From: RGIG464 sp045599585
GTDB lineage: Bacteria; Myxococcota_A; Bradymonadia; UBA4248
Direction: 5' to 3'
DNA: 33,019 nucleotides
NCBI GenBank assembly: GCA_045599585.1
Contig: JAZRWH010000090.1
Span: forward strand, 1 to 33,019
Part shown: positions 9,041 through 16,332 of the stretch, piece by piece
Layout: each line of letters begins with the position of its first letter
Numbering within the stretch: the stretch's first letter is position 1
The notes under the pieces: generated by a model
Told to the model about the DNA's origin: nothing
Seen by the model: the letters and a program-made list of their open reading frames with translations, nothing else
Database searches by the model: none
Position numbers and translations under genes: made by a program

Positions 9041-10519
9041 ATGAAACACATTTCCTTCCTGGTTCTTATTCTCGCAAGCTTCACTCTTCTCGCATCAGCC
9101 TGCGCCTCTACAAACACACCCACAAACTCAGCAGCATCTGCTCAAAATACAACAATGAATACCGTTCTCCCCACCATCCCCCCAGCAAAACAATTTCAAC
9201 ATCAACTTCCCGCTGAATTCACGCTCAATAACGGCATCCGCGTCTGGTACATTCATAATCCTATCGTTCCGCTCATGAGCTTGAAGCTTTCTTTTGAATC
9301 CGGCAGTTATATGGATCCCATCGATAAAGCTGGTCTAGCTGCTCTGACATCCGCCATGCTCAAAGAAGGCTCCAACGGTCGATCCGCACAAGCTGTCTCG
9401 GACGATATCGAAATGATCGGTGCTTCGCTCTATACCTCCACTTCGCAAGACAGTATTTCAATAGATCTTCAAGTGATGACGCAGTACTTCGAATCCGGAC
9501 TCGACATCCTCGAAAACATCTGGCAACACCCTGATTTTACGCCACAAGCGTACGAGCGACTCCTCAAAATTTGGAAAACTAACCTCGTTTCACGTGAAGA
9601 TGCCCCAGAGCAACTCGCTAAACTCGCTGGAAACCGCGATTTCTTCGGTGATACGCATCCCTACGCCATTTCGACAGACGGTTACTTGGATACAATCCCA
9701 AATATCACCCTCGATGATGTCAAAGCACAATACGAAGTCGCTTTTGCACCCGCCAATGCAACGATCATTGCGACTGGCAACCTCCCCGCTGACGAAGTCA
9801 AAGCCCTCCTCAACGCACGCTTCGGCAGTCTCGATACCACGCCAAAGCCACTTCCACCATGCGTCATCCCGCCTTATACGCCGACGCAACGCGTTACCAT
9901 CGTCGACAAGCCAGGCGCCGCTCAAACAATCATTAGAATTGCCCTGCCCTCTGTAAAATCAGATGATCCACGTCTCCTGAACCTTAAACTCGTTAACATT
10001 CCTTTCGGGGCTTCATTTACCAGCCGCCTCATGCAGAATATCCGCGAAGATAAAGGCTATACTTACGGTGCTTATGCATCCATCGCCGCCCTCAAAAACG
10101 ACGGTTTTCTGATCGCAAATGCAGCCGTAGCAAGCGATGTAACGGGGCCAGCACTCAAAGAGTTCCTCTATGAACTCGATCAGTTGACCCAGGGCAATTT
10201 CACCGAAGAAGAATTTGAACGCGCCAAAGCCACGTGGCAATCTGAACTTGTACAGACGTTCGAAACGCAGTCTGGCGTCATCTCTATTCTTACGGGCCTC
10301 GCGCTCAACCATCACGCCCCTGACAAAATTAATAAATTTGCTCAGAGCCTACCCACGCTTACCCTCGATCAGTTTAATGCGCTTGCGCAAACATTCCCTA
10401 AACTCAATCAGGCATCCATCACGCTCGTTGGCGACAAAGACCTCATTCTCGATCAAATCAAAGACCTTGGCTTGCCAGAACCCACGTTCCGAGATAATCA
10501 AGGACGTCTTATTCAATAA
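9041..10519 (+). CDS. M16-family lipoprotein, non-catalytic partner
   Basis: A protein of 492 residues. The N-terminus is a lipoprotein signal (LLASAC, Cys21), followed by a Thr/Ser/Asn-rich linker to about residue 50. The M16 fold follows, but the zinc motif is gone: the position of HxxEH reads AALTSAMLKEG. The C-terminal lobe keeps the conserved substrate-binding segment IREDKGYTYGAYAS. In M16B heterodimers one subunit supplies HxxEH and the other this Arg/Tyr site, so this is the partner of the preceding gene, anchored to a membrane. CAGGA lies about 6 bases before the ATG. Its transcript probably ends at the hairpin at 10610. Confidence 0.92.
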   Translation: MKHISFLVLILASFTLLASACASTNTPTNSAASAQNTTMNTVLPTIPPAKQFQHQLPAEFTLNNGIRVWYIHNPIVPLMSLKLSFESGSYMDPIDKAGLAALTSAMLKEGSNGRSAQAVSDDIEMIGASLYTSTSQDSISIDLQVMTQYFESGLDILENIWQHPDFTPQAYERLLKIWKTNLVSREDAPEQLAKLAGNRDFFGDTHPYAISTDGYLDTIPNITLDDVKAQYEVAFAPANATIIATGNLPADEVKALLNARFGSLDTTPKPLPPCVIPPYTPTQRVTIVDKPGAAQTIIRIALPSVKSDDPRLLNLKLVNIPFGASFTSRLMQNIREDKGYTYGAYASIAALKNDGFLIANAAVASDVTGPALKEFLYELDQLTQGNFTEEEFERAKATWQSELVQTFETQSGVISILTGLALNHHAPDKINKFAQSLPTLTLDQFNALAQTFPKLNQASITLVGDKDLILDQIKDLGLPEPTFRDNQGRLIQ

Positions 10520-10538
10520 TCTTATTTTATATCATCCG

Positions 10539-10578
10539 CGCAGGCTATTTAAGCACGCTTAAATACGCCATGCGCTAC
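10539..10578 (-). repeat. REP-like hairpin with GTAG foot
   Basis: On the minus strand: GTAG, then CGCA, T, GGC, a bulged G, TATTTAAGC, a two-base tip, GCTTAAATA, GCC and TGCG. The foot, the bulge and the TATT/AATA core match the six longer REP-like elements, but the following G/C hairpin is absent. It begins about 20 bases after the stop of the M16 partner. Confidence 0.7.
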
Positions 10579-10606
10579 CGGGCTATCGGTTCCCGCTACG
10601 CCCGGT
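10577..10606 (-). repeat. Second bulged hairpin next to the REP-like unit
   Basis: Outer arms ACCGGGC and GCCCGGT close on TA/TA with one unpaired base on one side, then an inner CGG-GAA-CCG hairpin. On the minus strand it reads GGGCGTAGCGGG then CGATAGCCC, so it has the same G bulge after GC as the neighbouring units. It is adjacent to the preceding hairpin and 4 bases before the terminator, making a cluster of three. Confidence 0.6.
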
Positions 10607-10609
10607 TTA

Positions 10610-10651
10610 AGCTGCTATTTCGGCCTATGGCCTTCATACGCAGCTTTTTTT
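10610..10651 (+). terminator. Rho-independent terminator of the M16 pair
   Basis: AGCTGC and GCAGCT close a hairpin containing TAT/ATA and GGCC/GGCC pairings, directly followed by seven T. It lies about 90 bases downstream of the second M16 gene. The stem has the GC-TAT/ATA-C-GC bulged core also seen in the REP-like repeats. Confidence 0.8.
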
Positions 10652-10753
10652 GTATTTTTTACACAAACAATGATACTAAATTTTAAATTAAACAAATATC
10701 ATCATAAATATTATTTTTTGTAACCATACAATCTTAAAACGTTAATTTTATAC

Positions 10754-10790
10754 AAAAAAAGCCGGCGTATTTCGCTAGAAATAGCCGGCT
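10754..10790 (-). terminator. Rho-independent terminator of the 233-residue gene
   Basis: On the minus strand AGCCGGC, TATTTC, a TAGC tip, GAAATA, C and GCCGGCT are followed by seven T. It stands about 55 bases beyond the stop at 10845. The single unpaired C after ATA is the same asymmetry as in the REP-like hairpins, so this terminator may descend from one. Confidence 0.85.
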
Positions 10791-10794
10791 GCGC

Positions 10795-10820
10795 GCCGCG
10801 TATCGCTCTGCGATAGCGGC
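10795..10820. repeat. Bulged hairpin between terminator and gene
   Basis: GCCGC, an extra G, TATCGC, a TCT tip, GCGATA and GCGGC form a strong hairpin with the one-base bulge of the REP-like family. There is no GTAG foot and no T-run. It lies between the stop of the minus-strand gene at 10845 and its terminator, so it would be in the 3' untranslated RNA. Confidence 0.6.
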
Positions 10821-10844
10821 CGCTCTCATCAAAACATGGCAAAA

Positions 10845-11546
10845 CTAAAGCATATCGTTTGTCAATTCTGCACCATCGATATGCTGATAACGAATTTTAG
10901 CCTCACAGAGAATATCATTGATACGGTGAATCGCCTCAGCAATCTCATGATCCTGAACAGCCATGATTTCAAGCATCGAACTCAGCGCTTCCCACGAAAT
11001 GACAAGCTGCTTTCGAAGTTTTACAACATGCGCATCAAAAACCAATTGCTTTTCTTGAGCCGCACGATAACTGCTCATGAACACATTGTAAGTCGTACGC
11101 AAAGCCTTAACAATGTCAGCGACCAAAGCCATTTCGAGCGTTTCGGCTGAAATAGCTTCGAGTTTTTCAATCGCCTGTCCCATGGCAGTGTACTCATCTT
11201 CGTAATCCAAGCCAGTCAAATCACCAAATTCATCCAAGACATCCGAAACAGCAGCACCAGCATTGACGCGATCTTCATTAAAATGTTTTTCATCAACGCG
11301 GATCTGTGCCATCAGCGTGCGCCAAACGCGGTCACAGGCATCATCAAGAAACTCAAGAGAAAGATTTGCCGAAGATGCTTTGTCGAGAACAGCAGCACAG
11401 CCTTGAAGTGCATCCGAAAAGTTCTTACCTATCGATGTCGAAAGACCATTTGCTGTTGCAGCTAAAACCTGCTCAACCATCCCCAGAACGCCGCACAGCT
11501 CGTTGTTTTTAAACTGCCCATATGAAATCGATAATACTTTCGCCAT
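10845..11546 (-). CDS. Uncharacterised helical protein
   Basis: A protein of 233 residues, beginning MAKVLSISYGQFKNNELC. It is almost wholly alpha-helical by pattern, with long amphipathic helices rich in Ala, Glu and Leu. There is no signal peptide, membrane segment or catalytic motif. The length and the SxxYxxFKNxE start faintly recall the DUF6261 group, but I cannot confirm that. The start at 11546 is taken because AAGGGG lies about 5 bases upstream; the frame extends to 11609 without a better site. It is monocistronic, with its own terminator at 10754-10790. Function unknown; helical-bundle structural or binding roles are possible. Confidence 0.8.
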   Translation of the reverse strand: MAKVLSISYGQFKNNELCGVLGMVEQVLAATANGLSTSIGKNFSDALQGCAAVLDKASSANLSLEFLDDACDRVWRTLMAQIRVDEKHFNEDRVNAGAAVSDVLDEFGDLTGLDYEDEYTAMGQAIEKLEAISAETLEMALVADIVKALRTTYNVFMSSYRAAQEKQLVFDAHVVKLRKQLVISWEALSSMLEIMAVQDHEIAEAIHRINDILCEAKIRYQHIDGAELTNDML

Positions 11547-11709
11547 TTTTGCCCCTTTGTGCAATCTACAATTTAAACCGCTTGTATCACGGTTTTTGTA
11601 CATTATCACGAACCAACTATTTGTAAATAGTTTATTGAATATGCATCAATCCAAACAATTCACAAAATAAAATTAAACAACGCGTTCTAATTTATACACA
11701 AATTTTAAG

Positions 11710-12948
11710 TTACTTCGCCGTTAAAATCGCTTTCATAGCATCATTTGTGGCCAACATCATCGGTGTTTTGCCGGACAAAGTTTGAGCGAAAACGTTTGCA
11801 CCAGCCTGAAGCAACGCTTTTGCGACATCTTCAAATCCGCCCTCAACTGCGTAATGGAGGGCAGTTCGACCATTTAAATCAGGCTGATCGACTTGAACCT
11901 TCGCCTCGATGAGCACTTTAACGCAAGCGAAATGACCACGCTGCGAAGCGAGTTGGAGGGGGGTATGTTGATCTACATCGGCAGCATTCACATTAGAATT
12001 TAACTCGACCAAAGCGGCAACAACAGCCTCATGTCCATTTTGGGCAGCGAGGTGGAGGGCAGTTTGTCCGTTTGCTTCTTTAGCCTCAATCGATGCATGC
12101 TGTGAAACGAGATAGCGCACCATTTCTGCGTGACCTTTGCGCGCAGCGATGTGAAGTGGCGTGCAACCTTCTTCATCACACATATCAACGCTCGCTTCAC
12201 TAGTCAGAAGCGCCGAAGCAACCTCCAAATAATTGCCATCAACCGCAGCCATCAAAGCTGTGCGTTTATAGTGGCATTGAGCGTCCACGATCGAATCAGC
12301 AGCGAGCAATTGTTGGACGACTTCGAGCTGTCCGCGTTCTGCTGCACAGTAGAGCGGCGTCGCTTCAGCCTGTGATTTAGCCAAGACACTAGCCCCAGCA
12401 TCGAGCAAGACGCGAACAACAGCCTCTTTGCCTTCGGCAGCTGCAACATGTAAAGGGGTGCGCCCACTGCGATCTTTCGCATTAACGTCCGATCTCGCAG
12501 CCAACAACACAGCAACGATATCTGCGTAACCATACATGGCTGCTATGTGAAGCGGAAGCCAACCCAATTCAGCAATGGCATCCACATCAGCGCCAAGTTC
12601 AATTAAGACGCGCACGGCCTCTAAATGACCATGTTTTGAAGCTAAAAACAACGCAGACGACCAATCGCTTGTCTCTTCACACACATCAGCACCAGCTTCG
12701 CACAATGCACGGATCAACGTCGCATAACCGCGTAAAGCCGCAAAATGAAGCGGAACCCAGCCACGTCTGTCCTGTGCTTCGACATCAGCGCCTTCATGAA
12801 TGAGCGCAATGCTGAAAGCTTCTTCCTTTTGCAAATCAGATGCCTTTGTTTCTGGATTGAACAATCCACGATAGTGACTTTCGAGATCCAACAAACTATC
12901 CACACCGCGTTCGTAGTAATAGCTTTTAGCCAGCGATTCAATGCCCAT
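11710..12948 (-). CDS. Ankyrin-repeat protein
   Basis: A protein of 412 residues with no signal peptide. After a helical N-terminus (about 1-55, with a partial repeat HEGADVEAQ) come ten consecutive 33-residue ankyrin repeats and a shorter capping repeat. Typical units are GRTPLHVAAAEGKEAVVRVL and GCTPLHIAARKGHAEMVRYL. Ankyrin stacks bind proteins; no enzymatic domain is attached. The start at 12948 has AGGA about 8 bases upstream, and a frame from 12990 lies within the leader. The protein is complete and repeats are not decayed. A candidate promoter is at 13007-13034. Bacterial ankyrin proteins may act inside the cell or as effectors; without an export signal the former is simpler. Confidence 0.93.
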   Translation of the reverse strand: MGIESLAKSYYYERGVDSLLDLESHYRGLFNPETKASDLQKEEAFSIALIHEGADVEAQDRRGWVPLHFAALRGYATLIRALCEAGADVCEETSDWSSALFLASKHGHLEAVRVLIELGADVDAIAELGWLPLHIAAMYGYADIVAVLLAARSDVNAKDRSGRTPLHVAAAEGKEAVVRVLLDAGASVLAKSQAEATPLYCAAERGQLEVVQQLLAADSIVDAQCHYKRTALMAAVDGNYLEVASALLTSEASVDMCDEEGCTPLHIAARKGHAEMVRYLVSQHASIEAKEANGQTALHLAAQNGHEAVVAALVELNSNVNAADVDQHTPLQLASQRGHFACVKVLIEAKVQVDQPDLNGRTALHYAVEGGFEDVAKALLQAGANVFAQTLSGKTPMMLATNDAMKAILTAK

Positions 12949-13006
12949 TGATATATTCCTGCTAGATATAATATTATTTTGTATTATCAAAAAAGACTAT
13001 ATCTAA

Positions 13007-13034
13007 ATGATATAATCTAAGATGAATTGATCAA
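13007..13034 (-). promoter_or_regulatory. Candidate promoter of the ankyrin gene
   Basis: On the minus strand TTGATC (13029-13034) and TATCAT (13007-13012) are separated by 16 bases, close to a sigma-70 promoter. Transcription would start near 13000, about 50 bases before the ATG. AT-rich DNA gives such matches easily. Confidence 0.35.
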
Positions 13035-13106
13035 AACAATGGGACTCAACAAACGACAAACAACCTCGTAGAGCCCTTTGTTTTAAGAAACCATCAAAGT
13101 TAGCCC

Positions 13107-13517
13107 TTAGTCAAAAAACTTTTTAACTTTAGCCTTAACAATGCCCGTCACGTTTGACTTGCATTCTCCTGTAAGGGGATCATCAATCAGCGATACCAAA
13201 TCCTGATAAGCATTATATGCTTCACTGTCATTACCTTTCTTATCGAGGATTTCGTTCATATAACGATTGCAATAACATTCATCAATAAGGCCTTGCGAAT
13301 ACTCAGCTGACGAATACATTGTATAAATGCTTTGATCGCATCTTTCTATATAATTACAGGCTTTATATATTATATCTTTACCAGATGCAGCGTAAACGCT
13401 CAAACTACAGTCTGGTTCAGGTTTCGGTTTAGGTATCGTTTGATTGTCTTCTTCCGTACACGAAAAGACACTCAAAACAGACGCGAGAACTAATCCAACC
13501 AAAGGTATGCGTTTCAT
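13107..13517 (-). CDS. Small Cys-containing lipoprotein
   Basis: A protein of 136 residues. A basic start MKR, a hydrophobic stretch and VFSC (Cys20) make a lipoprotein signal; the following EED suggests outer-membrane sorting is possible. A Pro/Lys linker (TIPKPKPEPDC) leads to a helical domain with six further Cys, including DCSLSVYAASG, ACNYIERCDQ and ECYCNRYMNE, which would form disulfides outside the cytoplasm. The start at 13517 has GAGGG 5 bases upstream; the frame itself runs back to 13547. I know no family. Gene-poor flanks on both sides suggest it is transcribed alone. Confidence 0.8.
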   Translation of the reverse strand: MKRIPLVGLVLASVLSVFSCTEEDNQTIPKPKPEPDCSLSVYAASGKDIIYKACNYIERCDQSIYTMYSSAEYSQGLIDECYCNRYMNEILDKKGNDSEAYNAYQDLVSLIDDPLTGECKSNVTGIVKAKVKKFFD

Positions 13518-13548
13518 TTTATCCCTCATAAAAAAAGCTTCAAACACC

Positions 13549-13605
13549 GACGCTAAGTACAGAGCATAGAAGCTTGCTCTGTACCTTTATACTCTTTTTA
13601 GCGTC
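13549..13605. other. Nested palindrome upstream of the lipoprotein
   Basis: Outer arms GACGCTAA (13549-13556) and TTAGCGTC (13598-13605) enclose inner arms GTACAGAGC (13557-13565) and GCTCTGTAC (13576-13584). The outer and inner arms are contiguous on one side and 13 bases apart on the other. It lies about 30 bases upstream of the lipoprotein start and downstream of the hydrogenase stop. On the minus strand an alternative pairing, AAGCTTC with GAAGCTT, would put seven T after a longer-looped hairpin ending near 13531. Confidence 0.6.
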
Positions 13606-13634
13606 TTATAGGGAAAAATGAAGGTGTACGTGCA

Positions 13635-13659
13635 TTAGAGTGCTGTTTTAGCACTCTAA
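13635..13659 (-). terminator. Hairpin at the end of the hydrogenase cluster
   Basis: A perfect 10-base stem (TTAGAGTGCT and AGCACTCTAA) around GTTTT, 6 bases past the hydrogenase stop on the minus strand. Its placement suggests the end of the operon. It lacks a downstream T-run, so efficient intrinsic termination is doubtful. Confidence 0.5.
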
Positions 13660-13665
13660 AACACA

Positions 13666-15099
13666 CTATTTCTTAATATTGAGGACCGAAATAGCGTCTT
13701 GAATTGTTTTTTCAAAAGCTTCACGGCCATATTTGTCGACTTGAGCCTTATTTTTCTCACCGTGCGTAAGGCAACCTGCGCCACCAATACAACCGCCGAT
13801 ACAAGCCATACCTTCGATGAAATTAGCGTCCAAAACGTTTTTCGTCTTCTTGAGAAGAGCCATACGACATTCTTCAATGCCATCACAAGCGCAAGCTTTT
13901 AGGGGGAAATCCGTCAAACCTTGCTCTTTGAGCCCCTCAGCAACAGCGTCACTCAGACCGCCACAACGAGCAAAGATACGCCCATAATAAGATGCATTGT
14001 CGAGCACGCCCTCTTCAAGCGTTGTCAAATCAATATCTTTACTGTCAAACAAAGCCTGAAGCTCTTCAAACGTCATCGCTTCATCAACATAAGGTTTGAC
14101 TTTATCGAGGCGAACTTCAGCTTTTTTTGCCGTACAGGGCCCAATAAACACAATTTTTGCAGTCGGATCCTGTGTTTTAATGTATTGTGAAATTGCAGCC
14201 ATTGGCGACAAATTGTGTGAAACAAACGGCAAGAGTTCAGGATATGTTTTTTCGATATAGGCCACAAAAGCAGGACAACACGAACTCGTCAAAAATCCTT
14301 TTTCAACAAGTTCTTTAGATTCAGCCTGTGCCACCATGTCAGCTCCAAGCGCAGCCTCAACGACGGTGAAAAATCCAAGTTTTTTCAGACCTGTAACGAC
14401 TTGTCCAAGGCGCGCATAAGTAAACTGGCTTGAAATCGAAGGGGCAACCACAGCATAAACTTTGTATTTTTTATTGTCGTCGCTTTTTTTAATAAAATCG
14501 ATGACATTTAAAATAAACGATTTATCCATAATAGCGCCGAACGGGCACTGGTAAACACATGCACCACAAGAGATGCATTTGCTATTATCAATGCATGCCG
14601 AACCGTCCTGATCAATCGAAATTGCTTTGATTTTACAAGCATTTTGGCACGGACGCTTGCGATTGACGATCGCCGTATAGGGACAAACTTTGGCACATTG
14701 TCCACACTCTACACATTTAGTTTTGTCAATATGCGCAACGTGGTTGTGATCAAAAGAAATAGCGCCCTTACGACAAACATCTTCGCAGCGGTGAGCGAGA
14801 CATCCGCGACAAGAGTCCGTAACTTCGTAACCAGCAGCCGGACATTCATCACAAGCGATATCAATCACTTGAATGACGTTCGGATTCGTCGGATCGCCAC
14901 CGATCGCAATTTTCACGCGTTCAGCAAGAATGGCACGTTCTTTATAGACACAACAACGCATTGTCGGAATTTTACCCGGCACAATGATCTTCGGAATATC
15001 TAACATATTCTGAAGCAAGGTATCGTTCCAAGCTTGACGAGCAACCTCACGAAGAACTTTATATTTTAAGTGTTGTACTTTTGTATCAAAAATTCTCAT
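13666..15099 (-). CDS. [FeFe]-hydrogenase, group-B-like
   Basis: A protein of 477 residues, cytosolic. It interconverts protons and H2 at an H-cluster, probably with ferredoxin. H-cluster motifs: TSSCCPAF at 271-278 (C274 proton relay, C275 ligand), GPCTAKKAE with C322, and EGMACIGGCIGG with E429, C433 and C437. Phe instead of Trp after CCPA and PCTAKK instead of MPCxxKxxE point to group B rather than the well-studied group A. Residues 80-190 hold a Cys-rich segment and ferredoxin-like [4Fe-4S] motifs (CVECGQCAKVCP at 129-140, CISCGACVYQCP at 175-186). AAAGG stands about 8 bases before the ATG. It follows the SpoIIE gene by 60 bases. The maturases HydE, HydF and HydG are not in the window. 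H2 evolution in fermentation is inferred. Confidence 0.93.
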   Translation of the reverse strand: MRIFDTKVQHLKYKVLREVARQAWNDTLLQNMLDIPKIIVPGKIPTMRCCVYKERAILAERVKIAIGGDPTNPNVIQVIDIACDECPAAGYEVTDSCRGCLAHRCEDVCRKGAISFDHNHVAHIDKTKCVECGQCAKVCPYTAIVNRKRPCQNACKIKAISIDQDGSACIDNSKCISCGACVYQCPFGAIMDKSFILNVIDFIKKSDDNKKYKVYAVVAPSISSQFTYARLGQVVTGLKKLGFFTVVEAALGADMVAQAESKELVEKGFLTSSCCPAFVAYIEKTYPELLPFVSHNLSPMAAISQYIKTQDPTAKIVFIGPCTAKKAEVRLDKVKPYVDEAMTFEELQALFDSKDIDLTTLEEGVLDNASYYGRIFARCGGLSDAVAEGLKEQGLTDFPLKACACDGIEECRMALLKKTKNVLDANFIEGMACIGGCIGGAGCLTHGEKNKAQVDKYGREAFEKTIQDAISVLNIKK

Positions 15100-15128
15100 T
15101 ATACAAACCTTTCGCCCAATGGCTTTCT

Positions 15129-15151
15129 TGCGGCAGTTCGTAACTGCCGCA
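15129..15151 (-). other. Perfect hairpin between phosphatase and hydrogenase
   Basis: A 10-base stem (TGCGGCAGTT and AACTGCCGCA) with a three-base CGT tip, in the 60-base gap of the operon. No T-run follows. It would be a strong RNA hairpin close to the hydrogenase ribosome site, able to stabilise or separately process the hydrogenase message. Confidence 0.6.
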
Positions 15152-15159
15152 GATACAGA

Positions 15160-16332
15160 CTAGAAGTAAGAAACTTTAATTCTTTTTCCCATCTGCTTCA
15201 AGCATTTAGACAGTTCTTCCACCAAATTCATTTTAATATTGAACGTAATGGGAAGATCTGGGTTCTGATGTGCAGGGTTAACTGCACGTCCTACATAAAA
15301 ATTGATATCTGTCGCCTCTTCAAACAGCAGCTGACAAATTCTCGACGCGCCATCGCGTTTGAAACTCCAGTTTTCAAACTCTGTATTTTTGTCCAAGTAA
15401 TCACGCGCATATTCCAAAACGCGATTGATCGTAATGACGCCTTCGGTGACGAGATCGACGCCATCCAATTCTGCGGTAGGCGGAATATCGCTATGTTCAA
15501 AGGACAAACTGACTTTGAGCGGACGGCCCAAATACTGCGATGCGATTGAACTCGTTGTTCCGCCACAAATAATATGTTTGCCGTCTTTTGAGAAAAACAG
15601 TGCCATCATTCGGTTTGCATCATCTCGGTTCGAAGGCGGTCCGAACAACAGGTTCATCGGTGTACGCTTACGTACACGGCACACACAAGCCGTTGCATCG
15701 TCGCCAGGTTCACCGCCGTACAACCGATTAACTTCGTCGAGCAGGATCGTCGAAAGCGTTTTAGCGGTATAACCAACCGAAACAAAAGCTTCCATAAACA
15801 GAGCAATATCGTCGCGCTTCCAACCAAAATTGAAAGCACGTCCAATACCGGCATGAAGACAACCATCACTCATTGCAATGAAAATATCATTTTCTTGGAG
15901 ACGAATGACGGACTTGAAAATCTGTTTACCACCGATATTCATTTCTGTCGTTGCATAATTACACGGCATAAAATCTCTAAACAATATGACATGAGGATTA
16001 TCATATTGTATAATTTCGGCAGTTGTGTTTTCAATAATATGAATAATAGTAAAAGTAGAATACGCAAGACCTCGAACGGAGCACACCGGCAGCGTAGCAG
16101 CAATCGTTGCAACGCACTCTTCGAGCGGCAGACCTTCGCTCATCATTGTCGAAATAATCTTTGAGGTCAGAGACGACAAAATACTTGCTTTTACGCCACT
16201 GCCCAGACCATCCGCCAACACAATGACTTTTGAATCTTCGCCGTGTTCTACAATTTCCAAATGGTCGCCACAGAGCTGTTCACCGTGATGATTTATGCTC
16301 CGATAGCCAATATCAACACATAAATCATTCAT
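15160..16332 (-). CDS. SpoIIE/PP2C-family phosphatase
   Basis: A protein of 390 residues. Residues about 1-220 match the PPM/SpoIIE phosphatase fold: VLADGLGSG (D41, G42), IAMSDG (D156) and GDDATACV (D211, D212), the metal-binding acids. Residues 221-390 are an extra C-terminal part with no motif I recognise. Family members dephosphorylate Ser/Thr on anti-sigma antagonists or similar switches. Its start overlaps the stop of the sensory hydrogenase by 8 bases, implying coupled translation. This pairing of a PAS hydrogenase with a SpoIIE phosphatase is known from anaerobes and suggests an H2/redox signal passed by dephosphorylation. No HATPase kinase or STAS antagonist is visible here, so the target is elsewhere. 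Confidence 0.9.
   Translation of the reverse strand: MNDLCVDIGYRSINHHGEQLCGDHLEIVEHGEDSKVIVLADGLGSGVKASILSSLTSKIISTMMSEGLPLEECVATIAATLPVCSVRGLAYSTFTIIHIIENTTAEIIQYDNPHVILFRDFMPCNYATTEMNIGGKQIFKSVIRLQENDIFIAMSDGCLHAGIGRAFNFGWKRDDIALFMEAFVSVGYTAKTLSTILLDEVNRLYGGEPGDDATACVCRVRKRTPMNLLFGPPSNRDDANRMMALFFSKDGKHIICGGTTSSIASQYLGRPLKVSLSFEHSDIPPTAELDGVDLVTEGVITINRVLEYARDYLDKNTEFENWSFKRDGASRICQLLFEEATDINFYVGRAVNPAHQNPDLPITFNIKMNLVEELSKCLKQMGKRIKVSYF

Noticed and set aside
13107..13547. Start of the lipoprotein at 13547
   Set aside because: The added ten residues precede a clean MKR signal peptide and a GAGGG ribosome site located within that stretch.
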